From: Panorpa germanica
Lineage: Eukaryota; Arthropoda; Insecta; Mecoptera; Panorpidae
Assembly: GCA_963678705.1 (NCBI GenBank)
Contig: OY783209.1
Span: 7,006,001-7,070,000 of the forward strand
DNA length: 64,000 nt
Direction: 5' to 3'
The notes under the pieces: model-generated
Told to the model about the DNA's origin: nothing
The model's database searches: none
What the model saw: the letters and a program-made list of their open reading frames with translations, nothing else
Translations under genes and position numbers: made by a program
Shown here: positions 23,782 through 35,645 of the stretch, piece by piece
How the letters are laid out: each line of letters starts with the position of its first letter
Position numbering within the stretch: position 1 is the first letter of the stretch

Positions 23782-26742
23782 AACAAACAAATTTACACTC
23801 TTCAATAGATCATCAATCGATACGTCATTATTATTTGTAGATTCTCAGGTACGGGCTCAGCAAATCTTACCGAATTTGTTTATTGTTTATTTAAGACCTT
23901 TTACGTTAAAAGAAAATATCTTGTTGTAGTTAAATCACTTCACGATTTTCTGAGTCTTATCTATTACTTTTCCTTTAAATCCACGTGGTATTGCACGTCG
24001 CTAATATCGCCCAACTAATTTTGAAGTAAGTTTCTTAAAAACACTTACTTCTATCTAAATAATTTCCTTATTTCTGAATCTACAACACCGTAAAAACTTT
24101 CAAAATATTATAATCATTATCTAGCGCGTCTTCGTCTGCTCGTCATCGTCCTCCCCCCGTCTCCACCCCCGCCCCGTTCTTGTACTCGTAGTTAAATTAA
24201 ATATTCAATTACTCAGCCGCATAACGGTTAATAATTAGTCCATTATTTCAGCTATTTCCTTACCGAGTTACCGTAGCGAAAGTTTTGATACTTTGAAAGT
24301 TTATCATTACTTATAAGTATTTCATATATTATAAACTACCTAGATAGAAACCCCCAAAGCCCCCGCCCCGCCTCCGCTCTCGATCGCTCCTATTCCTTTC
24401 CTTCATTTTACTTTATCAACCATGTGCTGGGTAGAACTTTTACGCGTCCCAGTTTAATTGAATTTTCGTTGCTTAATTTAACTTTTCGCCTTTAGGGTTC
24501 GGGGTGTTTCTTACCCCATCGTTAACTGTATGGAACCCCGAACCATAAAGATTTTTCCCGATATTTAAATTAATGAATTGTGGATAAATTTAACACGTAA
24601 CTAAAAATGTTAGCATCAGCTTAATTTACAATTAAATTACAATTAGCGCGCGGGCGCGGTGCATTTACATTCAGTAATAATATTATGAAGATGGCGGTAA
24701 TGATGCCTGCGAGGTCTTTGCTTGATCTCACACTGGAATAGACTACTTGCGACGCCGAGTATTGAAGTTGTTTCGCATTAGTACATTTGATAAAAGAGCT
24801 GCTGCTTTATTAGCACTTAAAAACAATATATACCTTTGTAAACATTTCTAATACATAATTTATAGTCTCTAAGTATTTAAAATAAAGAGTTTTAGGGCCT
24901 TATTCTGTAAAGTATTTCCACCGGTGAAAAAATTTCATCGCTGTAAAATGACGTCACAAAAGCGATGAGTTTTTATTTGGTATTCTGTAAGAAATTTCCA
25001 TCGATTTTATTTTTGTGGCTGGAAAAAAATCGACCAAATTATAAGATCGCCTGTATTTTTTAAATCTGTTAAACAATTTGAACTATAATTTGAATTTCAG
25101 TACAAATTTTTTAATACACAGCATATGTATAGTCATATGAATATTAAATATACATATATATCAGAAAGTGAGGTTATGTTGCTTGTCAATTGACTTGAAC
25201 AATTGACATGTATTCGTACTTGTTTTTCTTGGCACGAAAAACTAAACATTCTTAGTATATGCCTAAAACAAAGTACATGTATTCGTTGTATATCGCATGT
25301 GGGTGGGCGGCACTTAGAGGGACGGGGTGACGTATGGGGGATGATTTGGATGGGTTATATAACTCCAGATCACGTTTATTCATTTAACAATTTTCAACTT
25401 GGGAAATAGAGTAGATTAAGTTTGTGTGTAAGTCATGAGATCCGAGTAACTCGGTGTAGGACCACGTCCAGTTACAACCCTTCTTGTCTGATCATGTTTA
25501 TTGTTTAGAATACATCCCTTGGCATTGCAAGCTACCCTTTAAGACACGCTGAATATCTGACCACACCATAGTATGCCACGCCATGTCAAGTCATGTCAAG
25601 TTACATTTGATGTTAGCCAACTTCAAGTCAATCCTATCTCTGCTTTTGTTTTCCATTGTGATACGAGTGAAGTGATAATTGAATAAAATGTAAACACGAG
25701 GCGTACCAACAATAGAATTTCGGAAACGGAAACCTACTCATTATATGTTTGTTCTTGTTATGAATAGGAATAGGATGGGGGGAAAAGGTTGTAGTGGGGT
25801 TGGGTTAGAGTACATTAGTTATTTCATATTCAGGCAAATAATAAGTCATGTTTTAAATGTTTAGCTTCAATTTGATGCATACCTTGGAAGCCATAGATAA
25901 TCATCAACTCTTTTACTGGTCTTTTTTAAGGAAAATTAATGGAAAATTGAACAATACATCTAAAATTTCTAATTTAATAACTACTGTCACTCAGAACTGG
26001 AATCATCCACGAAGAATTAAAGTATAAAATAATTGAAGTAATTTCTTATTCAAATAAAATCATGTTTTATTATCTTTTTTCTATCAAACTTAAGGCACAA
26101 CCCAGCTCCTACAGCGACAGCTATAGCCTATGGTACTCACAACTCGTAATCCATCTAAATGTATTAGTCAGGGTATTATTGTATATGGTATTGCATAACA
26201 AGCGAGTCGAATTGTCCCCGAAGGCCCAAAGTCATTGGTATTCAACTGCAGGATGTAATTAGATTCTCTCTCACGTTGACAGGATTTTCTGCAGTAAAAT
26301 AAGTTTTGAAAGCACAGAGTAGTGTACTGTGACAGCAGGGACTAGTGATAGGTTGGTACACTGAATAAACGAATGTCCGAAACTTGAACGCCTCGCCACG
26401 GCCGAACGAACGAACGGACGAACGAACGGTTGCAGATCCAAAACACATTACCAACTGTAGACGTAAAAAAAACTAAAAGATTTTTAAATAAAACTTGTTA
26501 CTTAAAACCATTTCACTGTAGTGTAATGCACACGTCTATCAGAAATTTCAAAGTTTTTGTGCCCAGACTTATATGCGAATGCGTATTTATAAGTTTCAAT
26601 CAAAAGATGGTACATGGATAAAACATGAAAACAAGAAATAAAGTTGTAAAATTTCGACTATGAAAATTAATATTTTTCAGAGAATAAATAGTAAAAGCTT
26701 TTAGTCACCACAATATAATAACGGAAACCACTGGACTATCTC
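23782..26742. other. Gene-free stretch with G+C-rich islands
   Basis: C-rich tracts at about 24146-24178 and 24352-24395, a CpG-rich word gcgcgcgggcgcgg at about 24645, and aagatggcgg at 24688 stand out from the A+T-rich background. A perfect 10-bp inverted pair ggttcggggt/accccgaacc spans 24496-24544. These could mark a promoter or first exon, but I find no splice or coding evidence. Confidence 0.35.
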
Positions 26743-26745
26743 TTA

Positions 26746-27144
26746 TGCCGGTTTCACATCAGAGAGACAGTTCAACAAAACACGAACAAAAACTGTTTTT
26801 CTGAACAAAAACACCAATGAGACAGTTCTTAAAACATTTTTGCGTTTTATTGCTGTTTTAGTAAACAAAACACATTCCCATTTGGAGTCAGTAAGATCAA
26901 AAGAAAACACGTTTGTTGTTGTTTTTTAGTATGCTTGGTTTAAACACGCAGTTTTGTTTTTTGTGAACATTTGCGCTTGTCAATTGTTGTTTATCATGTT
27001 TATAATTTTTATGGAACACACAGAAAAACACTAAAAACAAAACCAGTCTGTTTTTCGAAAAACACAACTGTTTTAAAATAAAACAAAACATGATTTTGTT
27101 TTGTTTTTTGACAACAAAACTGTCTCTCTGGTGTGAAACCGGCA
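26746..27144 (+). mobile_element. PIF/Harbinger-like MITE, copy 1
   Basis: A 399-bp element with terminal inverted repeats of about 25 bp (tgccggtttcacatcagaga at the left; tctctctggtgtgaaaccgg then ca at the right) and 3-bp direct repeats TTA at 26743-26745 and 27145-27147. A TWA target duplication with short inverted ends fits PIF/Harbinger (Tourist-like) MITEs. A homologous copy in opposite orientation lies at 60702-61143. Confidence 0.75.
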
Positions 27145-27147
27145 TTA

Positions 27148-28177
27148 TAAATCTCTTCGGGGTAGTGGATGGGTGGAGAGGGGTTATATTAGTCTTATAA
27201 TAACAACGTAGCGGTGATCAAAAGGGATCGAGAGAAATCTGAGTAGCCTCAGCCAGATAATATATTCACGAAGTACAGATTGTCAACGATATCGAGAGAT
27301 GATGAGATTTTACCGTTAATTTTGCCTTACGCATAGGTTCGGCGCGTTGTGGCGTCGCGCGTACCTCGGTGCGTTGCGTCATTAAACTGACGTTGACAGG
27401 AGCGTTGAAGCGTGACGCGGATAATATGTATAAATTATAACAAACCGAATGTAATTGACTTATAAACAAATCAACGTGCGTTCAGAATCCTTCATTAAAC
27501 TTATTGCTTGTGAACGCATTTATATTGAGAATTATAAGTTACATAGTGATGTATCTCAAGATACATAGTCGTCCAAAACAGGAGGGTTAGAGGCGTTTGT
27601 TTGTTTATTCATATTGTCTATACAAAAAGGCTTTAGTGGACTGCAGGAGTCAAGCGTAACTTTTTCGTGTCCGGACTTGCAAATAACATACATAAAAGAG
27701 AAACCACGTTACCAGTCAAATTTGTGACAATCTGTCAAGGAACTTATCGGGGATTCTGGATGTCAAATATCAACATTAGGGGAAAAAAAGGTCCTGAAAT
27801 ATTTATTGATGTGATGCAATTTGTATATAGTTTGCACAGAATGGATTTAACAGGATTCGGGTTGGCGTCAAGGCACTTTGTGAATAACCAATGGACAAGA
27901 ACGGAGACAGGTCTTGTTTAGAATATTTTTTTTGACAAATAGGTATACCTTCTTCAGTGGTGGACTTACCAGACTTATCCGATGGAATTAGGCTCTTGAT
28001 GAAGCAAACACAGTGAATAAAATGGGACCCAATTGTGAAATGTTGACTGAGTTGATTTTTTATATCGTTGTTGATATTTTGTTGCTGCTGTTACCCCTTT
28101 AAAAAAAAACGTTTTTGTTTTTGTGTACCATAATGCAAAGGTCGAAAAATAAAGGGCCTTTGTAATTAATAAAGCCC
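27148..28177. other. Gene-free stretch
   Basis: No recognised gene. The 84-codon frame at 27667-27921 (plus) has no motif that I know. Confidence 0.4.
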
Positions 28178-28187
28178 AATTGAGAAA
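28178..28187. repeat. Left target-site duplication (10 bp)
   Basis: The sequence aattgagaaa is repeated exactly at 28801-28810 on the other side of the chimeric insertion and lies immediately before the first base of U6. Confidence 0.85.
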
Positions 28188-28282
28188 GTTCTTGCTTCAG
28201 CAGAACTGGAAACGACACAGAAGATTAGCATAGCCACTGCGCAAGGATGACACGCAAAATCGTGAAGTGTTCCACATTTTTT
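28188..28282 (+). pseudogene. U6 snRNA pseudogene
   Basis: It starts with gttcttgcttcagcagaac and contains the conserved U6 core gaagattagcatagcc, ctgcgcaaggatgacacgca and tcgtgaagtgttcca, ending in a T run. About 13 bases expected after the 5' stem-loop (the atatactaaaatt segment of U6) are missing, and there are substitutions in the core. It therefore cannot be a normal spliceosomal U6. It starts at the exact U6 5' end and is joined to LINE sequence at its 3' end. Confidence 0.85.
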
Positions 28283-28287
28283 AAAAC

Positions 28288-28545
28288 ATGAGAAGGATTG
28301 CCAGATTTAGATTGCGAAACGAGAAGAAAGGAAACAGATATTGGGCAAATAGCGAAGAAAGTATGTGTAGAGTGTGCGGAACGGAGATTGAAACATTGAA
28401 GCACATTAAGTTTTCATGTCAGAAAAAAGTAATGAGCAAGAAGAATATTGTGCAGTTATTAAACGGAGGCAGTGAAGGAAAGTGGAGGATGGCGGAAATA
28501 GAGAAAAGGAACGAGGAAAGAGAAGTAACGCCAGAGCAGAAGTGA
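28288..28545 (+). pseudogene. 3' fragment of LINE ORF2 (C-terminal zinc-knuckle region)
   Basis: The 85-codon frame begins IARFRLRNEKKGNRYW and contains a Cys-x2-Cys-x8-His-x4-Cys motif (CRVCG then ETLKHIKFSC). This matches the C-terminal region after the reverse-transcriptase domain in Jockey/R1-type insect LINEs. The polymerase and endonuclease domains are absent because the element is 5'-truncated at the U6 junction. The rest, about 250 bp to the (aat)n tail, is the LINE 3' UTR, with aaagccgaaaggcgaa just before the tail. The clade is uncertain. Confidence 0.7.
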
Positions 28546-28800
28546 TTTTAATCTGAAGTGACAAAGAGACGAAGAGACAAAGAAGACAAGAGGTGAGGAA
28601 ACGATGAGAACGAAGAAGGACGAGGAAAAATGAAGGGTCAAGAAAAGAAGAAGCAGAAAAGCACTTTTGGAAATAGAAAGGTCTAGAATAGTATTAAGTT
28701 TAATATCAAGTTGAAGTTCTATGAAATGTATTAAGAATGTAGATTGTAAAGCCGAAAGGCGAACAATTAATATAATATAATAATAATAATAAATAATAAT

Positions 28801-28810
28801 AATTGAGAAA
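28801..28810. repeat. Right target-site duplication (10 bp)
   Basis: Exact copy of 28178-28187, directly after the (aat)n tail. Confidence 0.85.
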
Positions 28811-31809
28811 ATTGTAGACACATGTTCGAGTAGATTAAACGTAGCGCATCTGTCATAACTAACTTCAAACGTTTCTAGAAACGTCTATGTATATGTGAGT
28901 AAAAGCGTAAAAGTAATAAGCGAATAAAAGCTTAAATTTCAGTTGTATTTTCTTTAACAAATGAATATAACACTAGTCGTATGTCGTCAAAGAAATAATT
29001 ACACAATAAGGTTTTTTTAAGTTCGTTTTTTTGGCTGTCCTTAGTTTCCTGGAAATTAATATCTTTAGACCTATTCCGCCACTGTCTTCTCCGCTTTATT
29101 TCTACTATTTCTGGCAAGTACAACGTGTGCGGAATATGTCTATATGTCTATATAATATATAAATATCTTCACATGGAGAGAAAGAACTTATTGTTGAAGA
29201 TAAAATGGAACAAATTACCGAAGTAAATTGACGATTTGGGAGATATTTATTTGTAGATTTTAAACACACGTTGATTAAAATTGAAATACCGAATATAGGA
29301 TCAGGTGTTTTCTGCAAATGGAAGACATGTAGACAGTTGAAGGTCTGGACCATCGATGATAAAATAAAACGCAATAGCCACGTCCGCACAATGCAGACAA
29401 GACATCTTTGAAAATAGAAAATTGTACCGAATTGAAGTTAGAAACAAAACAATATATTTTGTTAGAAGTGTTAGAATAGAATGAATGTTGGCGCTCTTAC
29501 TGTAAATTGTGTGACTCTAACGGGTCAAAGGGAGGGTTGTGGGGAAGAGGGAGGTAGTCGAATAGAATGGGGAATGAGAGATGGATGTGTAAATAGAAGT
29601 AGTGTGGAGAATGAGGGAGAGGAAGTAGTAGAGTTGTTTAATCCGCTGGACCCTGAGTTCTGTCGCGACCTGAACGGAATGCCAAGCGATCTTCATAGAA
29701 AAATTACATAAAAGTTTCAATGCATACATCGCTGCAGCGATTTTCCTTTGGGATGACGAAAATAATAATCATTGTATGTAAAGATTTGTATATATCAATG
29801 TTTAAAATAATATTAAACAAAGTAATGGATTCTACTGGATATAATATAAAGCAAGTTAGCAATTCTAAAGTGAAACACACAGTGTCAAAAAGAAGTAGAT
29901 ATGGAAGAGAAAAATGATTGCAACGGTGTTGAGAATGACAGAAAATATAAAATAAAATGAGAAGAAATAAAGAAATATGAAAGAAGAAGAAATGAAAAGA
30001 AACAAAAAGAGACTTCATTTAAATTATTATTTACTGGTAAAATAGACATGAATTTGATTGACTAGGAGATGCAGATTTTTAATTAAAAAACAAAATATCT
30101 TATTTAGATCAATATTACAATATTACGTGTGAAATATTACATTAACAAATGATCTCTGGAGAAGATCCTGCTGTTCAATCTATAATTGAGAGTGCTATTT
30201 TTATTAACTTTGAACATGATGATTTTTTATAAAAATACAATCCCAATCTATTAGTTTTTTGAGTCCTTGAGACTTGTTTGTATATTTCTAATACTAATAG
30301 TTTTACTGACAACCTCTTTACATTGCTTGTTTTTATGGTGTCGAAGCCTCATTTATTTGGTGTGTACTATACCAAAAAGTTTATATATGATAAAAATGTT
30401 TTAGTTATGATGCTTATATGTTTATTAATTCACTATAAGTCAATTAATTATATTTCTAATACATTTTTGTACTTGTTACAGGTTTGAAATATTCTTTCAT
30501 CCGAAGTAGTGACGCATTTGCCGGACCCGAACCCTAACAACGACTAGACACAGATGAATTTGACCTCAAACCAAAGAAACAGTCTTCACCGAAGAAAAAG
30601 AAAACATACACCGGTTACAAATAAACTTTTGTGAAGTACAAAACAGCTTTCTCATAAAATCAATGGTCGAGGAGGCCCTTGTTGAACTCTAGTGATGTTA
30701 CGCCACTGACTGATACTACAGAAATCGAAGTACGTATTGTATTTTTATGAATTATTTTTATGTAGGTAAACTTTATATAAAACTTTTAACTAATGTTTTA
30801 TATTTGTTGACTTAACAAACACATAACTATGTTTAGCGAGTTTACTATAAAGTATGTGACATCAGTGAACCACAAATTCTAACGTCAAAGGGTAGATTGA
30901 AGGGTAGGAATAGTTAATATGATGCAAAGTGCAGGGCAATCACACTCGCCTGTGTTTCAACCCCACGTTGTTACAGTACCACCCCAATATTTTGAATCCT
31001 GCATCAACCATGTGAGATAAATACAAAACCATGTCCAGAGAGACAGAGAAAGGGAGGAGGCGTCCAAAACTATGTCTAAGGCAAGCCGTATACAGGGTCA
31101 CGGTAGTAGAGTGAGGTGGGGTAACTGGTTAAGATGGGCCGGGTGATTGGGCAACCAAGACATTCGTGACTTGAAAGTTCAGGGATGAATGATGCATACT
31201 AAACGCAAGGGATGAAAAAGAGTTGCACAAAATACGCTCAGTCACCCAATTTATATTGGACATGATGGTGCTAGTGCTGCCGGGTTGTTTCTTTTGTCAC
31301 TTTGCCGTTACTGCAGTCATAGTAAATGAGTCGCTGAACACAGTTACGTAAATTTAAGGTTTTTCTAACAAAACAATAAATATATTATATTTTAAATATA
31401 AATAAGCATGCTCATAAGGCTTTATTAATTAAGTAACAAATATGATTTGTGTTTTTGCGTTAAATAATATTGTTATAGCTTAGCTATATCGGACTATGTA
31501 TTGATTATAAACTAATATGTTATGGCTTTTGGAAGATACTTATTTTAACTTACCGTTTGATATATTTTTTTCTTAATTTTCAGAAGATGGGGATTGACGA
31601 TTTCCACTTTACATCAGTACCTGCGAATTTTTAGGCGAACATGAAAAATTTTGTTTTTTTAAATATAAACTATTGCAATTGAATGAAATAAAATTGTTAA
31701 CCATTGTACTGTAAAAATACCTTAATATTTAATTTAATAAAAAAATCACTAAACTCATATTTCTGTTTTATTTTAAATATTATGTATTTAAAAATTACAA
31801 TAGGAAAAG
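28811..31809. other. Gene-free stretch with a possible decayed exon
   Basis: No intact gene. At 30482-30729 a segment is bounded by an acceptor-like acttgttacag and a donor-like gtacgt and reads as protein-like in one frame apart from an in-frame TAA; it overlaps a ttacgccactg transposon-type terminus at about 30700. See findings. Confidence 0.35.
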
Positions 31810-34800
31810 ATTAATTTTGTGTCTCCAAGTTAAAAATTCTGTGGTTTTTATCAATTTTAAGAAGGTTATACTCTTGTTTCGTTGAAAAAAATTGATTAAA
31901 ATTATGTTTTTCTAAGTTAAAAATTCTGTGGTTTTTATCAATTTTAAGAAGGTTATACTCTTGTTTCATTGAAAAAAATTGATTAAAACTATGTTTTTCT
32001 AAGTTAAAAATTCAGTGGTTTTTATCAATTTTAAGAAGGTTATACTCTTGTTTCGTTGAAAAAAATTGATTAAAATTATGTTTTTCTAAGTTAAAAATTC
32101 TGTGGTTTTTATCAATTTTAAGAAGGTTATACTCTTGTTTCGTTGAAAAAAATTGATTAAAACTATGTTTTTCTAAGTTAAAAATTCTGTGGTTTTTATC
32201 AATTTTAAGAAGGTTATACTCTTGTTTCGTTGAAAAAAATTGATCAAAACTATGTTTTTCTAAGTTAAAAATTCTGTGGTTTTTATCAATTTTAAGAAGG
32301 TTATACTCTTGTTTCATTGAAAAAAATTGATTAAAACTATGTTTTTCTAAGTTAAAAATTCAGTGGTTTTTATCAATTTTAAGAAGGTTATACTCTTGTT
32401 TCGTTGAAAAAAATTGATTAAAATTATGTTTTTCTAAGTTAAAAATTCTGTGGTTTTTATCAATTTTAAGAAGGTTATACTCTTGTTTCGTTGAAAAAAA
32501 TTGATTAAAACTATGTTTTTCTAAGTTAAAAATTCAGTGGTTTTTATCAATTTTAAGAAGGTTATACTCTTGTTTCATTGAAAAAAATTGATTAAAATTA
32601 TGTTTTTCCAAGTTAAAAATTCAGTGGTTTTTATCAATTTTAAGAAGGTTATACTCTCTTGTTTCGTTGAAAAAAATTGATCAAAATTATGTTTTTCCAA
32701 GTTAAAAATTCTGTGGTTTTTATCAATTTTAAGAAGGTTATACTCTTGTTTCATTGAAAAAAATTGATTAAAATTATGTTTTTCCAAGTTAAAAATTCAG
32801 TGGTTTTTATCAATTTTAAGAAGGTTATACTCTTGTTTCGTTGAAAAAAATTGATCAAAATTATGTTTTTCTAAGTTAAAAATTCTGTGGTTTTTATCAA
32901 TTTTAAGAAGGTTATACTCTTGTTTCGTTGAAAAAAATTGATCAAAATTATGTTTTTCTAAGTTAAAAATTCTGTGGTTTTATCAATTTTAAGAAGGTTA
33001 TACTCTTGTTTCGTTGAAAAAAATTGATTAAAATTATGTGTCTCCAAGTTAAAAATTCAGTGGTTTTTATCAATTTTAAGAAGGTTATACTCTTGTTTCG
33101 TTGAAAAAAATTGAATAAAATTATGTTTTTCTAAGTTAAAAATTCTGTGGTTTTATCAATTTTAAGAAGGTTATACTCTTGTTTCGTTGAAAAAAATTGA
33201 TTAAAATTATGTGTCTCCAAGTTAAAAATTCAGTGGTTTTTATCAATTTTAAGAAGGTTATACTCTTGTTTCGTTGAAAAAAATTGATTAAAATTATGTT
33301 TTTCCAAGTTAAAAATTCAGTGGTTTTTATCAATTTTAAGAAGGTTATACTCTTGCTTCGTTGAAAAAAATTGATCAAAATTATGTTTTTCTAAGTTAAA
33401 AATTCTGTGGTTTTTATCAATTTTAAGAAGGTTATACTCTTGTTTCGTTGAAAAAAATTGATTAAAATTATGTTTTTCCAAGTTAAAAATTCAGTGGTTT
33501 TTATCAATTTTAAGAAGGTTATACTCTTGTTTCATTGAAAAAAATTGATTAAAATTATGTTTTTCCAAGTTAAAAATTCAGTGATTTTTATCAATTTTAA
33601 GAAGGTTATACTCTCTTGTTTCGTTGAAAAAAATTGATCAAAATTATGTTTTTCCAAGTTAAAAATTCTGTGGTTTTTATCAATTTTAAGAAGGTTATAC
33701 TCTTGTTTCATTGAAAAAAATTGATTAAAATTATGTTTTTCCAAGTTAAAAATTCAGTGGTTTTTATCAATTTTAAGAAGGTTATACTCTTGTTTCGTTG
33801 AAAAAAATTGATCAAAATTATGTTTTTCTAAGTTAAAAATTCTGTGGTTTTTATCAATTTTAAGAAGGTTATACTCTTGTTTCGTTGAAAAAAATTGATC
33901 AAAATTATGTTTTTCTAAGTTAAAAATTCTGTGGTTTTATCAATTTTAAGAAGGTTATACTCTTGTTTCGTTGAAAAAAATTGATTAAAATTATGTGTCT
34001 CCAAGTTAAAAATTCAGTGGTTTTTATCAATTTTAAGAAGGTTATACTCTTGTTTCGTTGAAAAAAATTGAATAAAATTATGTTTTTCTAAGTTAAAAAT
34101 TCTGTGGTTTTATCAATTTTAAGAAGGTTATACTCTTGTTTCGTTGAAAAAAATTGATTAAAATTATGTGTCTCCAAGTTAAAAATTCAGTGGTTTTTAT
34201 CAATTTTAAGAAGGTTATACTCTTGTTTCGTTGAAAAAAATTGATCAAAATTATGTTTTTCCAAGTTAAAAATTCAGTGGTTTTTATCAATTTTAAGAAG
34301 GTTATACTCTTGCTTCGTTGAAAAAAATTGATTAAAATTATGTTTTTCTAAGTTAAAAATTCTGTGGTTTTTATCAATTTTAAGAAGGTTATACTCTTGT
34401 TTCGTTGAAAAAAATTGATTAAAACTATGTTTTTCTAAGTTAAAAATTCAGTGGTTTTTATCAATTTTAAGAAGGTTATACTCTTGTTTCGTTGAAAAAA
34501 ATTGAATAAAATTATGTTTTTCTAAGTTAAAAATTCTGTGGTTTTATCAATTTTAAGAAGGTTATACTCTTGTTTCGTTGAAAAAAATTGATTAAAATTA
34601 TGTGTCTCCAAGTTAAAAATTCAGTGGTTTTTATCAATTTTAAGAAGGTTATACTCTTGTTTCGTTGAAAAAAATTGATTAAAATTATGTTTTTCCAAGT
34701 TAAAAATTCAGTGGTTTTTATCAATTTTAAGAAGGTTATACTCTTGCTTCGTTGAAAAAAATTGATCAAAATTATGTTTTTCTAAGTTAAAAATTCTGTG

Positions 34801-35645
34801 GTTTTTATCAATTTTAAGAAGGTTATACTCTTGTTTCGTTGAAAAAAATTGATTAAAATTATGTTTTTCCAAGTTAAAAATTCAGTGGTTTTTATCAATT
34901 TTAAGAAGGTTATACTCTTGTTTCATTGAAAAAAATTGATTTAAATTATGTTTTTCTAAGTTAAAAATTCTGTGGTTTTTATCAATTTTAAGAAGGTTAT
35001 ACTCTTGTTTCGTTGAAAAAAATTGATTAAAATTATGTTTTTCTAAGTTAAAAATTCTGTGGTTTTTATCAATTTTAAGAAGGTTATACTCTTGTTTCGT
35101 TGAAAAAAATTGATCAAAATTATGTGTCTCCAAGTTAAAAATTCAGTGGTTTTTATCAATTTTAAGAAGGTTATACTCTTGTTTCGTTGAAAAAAATTGA
35201 ATAAAATTATGTTTTTCTAAGTTAAAAATTCTGTGGTTTTATCAATTTTAAGAAGGTTATACTCTTGTTTCGTTGAAAAAAATTGATTAAAATTATGTGT
35301 CTCCAAGTTAAAAATTCAGTGGTTTTTATCAATTTTAAGAAGGTTATACTCTTGTTTCGTTGAAAAAAATTGATTTAAATTATGTTTTTCTAAGTTAAAA
35401 ATTCTGTGGTTTTTATCAATTTTAAGAAGGTTATACTCTTGTTTCGTTGAAAAAAATTGATTAAAATTATGTTTTTCTAAGTTAAAAATTCTGTGGTTTT
35501 TATCAATTTTAAGAAGGTTATACTCTTGTTTCGTTGAAAAAAATTGATCAAAATTATGTGTCTCCAAGTTAAAAATTCTGTGGTTTTATCAATTTTAAGA
35601 AGGTTATACTCTTGTTTCGTGGGAAAAATTTGATTAAATTTATTT
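31810..35645 (-). repeat. 87-bp minisatellite array, about 44 copies
   Basis: A unit of 87 bp, with some copies 86 bp (one T lost in the gtggttttta stretch) and two copies carrying an extra CT, is repeated head to tail. Core words are atcaattttaagaaggttat and actcttgtttcgttgaaaaa. Variants (attctg/attcag, tttttcta/tgtctcca, gattaa/gatcaa/gaataa) recur in blocks, giving a higher-order repeat. On the minus strand a 29-codon unit stays open for stretches of two to four copies but is broken by the 86-bp units. I see no sign that it is a gene. Confidence 0.95.

Larger units (their letters stand above)
28188..28800 (+). mobile_element. U6 snRNA/LINE chimeric retro-insertion
   Basis: A 613-bp insertion made of a U6-derived 5' part (28188-28282) joined directly to the 3' end of a non-LTR retrotransposon (from about 28283), ending in an A/T-rich (aat)n tail. 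Perfect 10-bp direct repeats aattgagaaa flank it at 28178-28187 and 28801-28810, so the two parts entered the genome as one molecule. This is the structure expected when a LINE reverse transcriptase switches template from its own RNA to U6 RNA during target-primed reverse transcription. Confidence 0.85.

Noticed and set aside
28188..28282. Functional U6 snRNA gene
   Set aside because: A segment essential for U6 is missing, core bases are changed, and it is fused to LINE sequence inside a retro-insertion.
30940..30985. tRNA or tRNA-derived SINE (B-box-like gtttcaacccc)
   Set aside because: No matching A box, acceptor stem or anticodon arm could be found around it.
32012..35567. Large repeat-protein gene on the minus strand
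   Set aside because: Frames break at every 86-bp unit and at the CT insertions; no splice sites or non-repeat coding sequence flank them.
31810..35645. CRISPR array
   Set aside because: Units are contiguous near-identical repeats without unique spacers, and the context is a eukaryotic genome.
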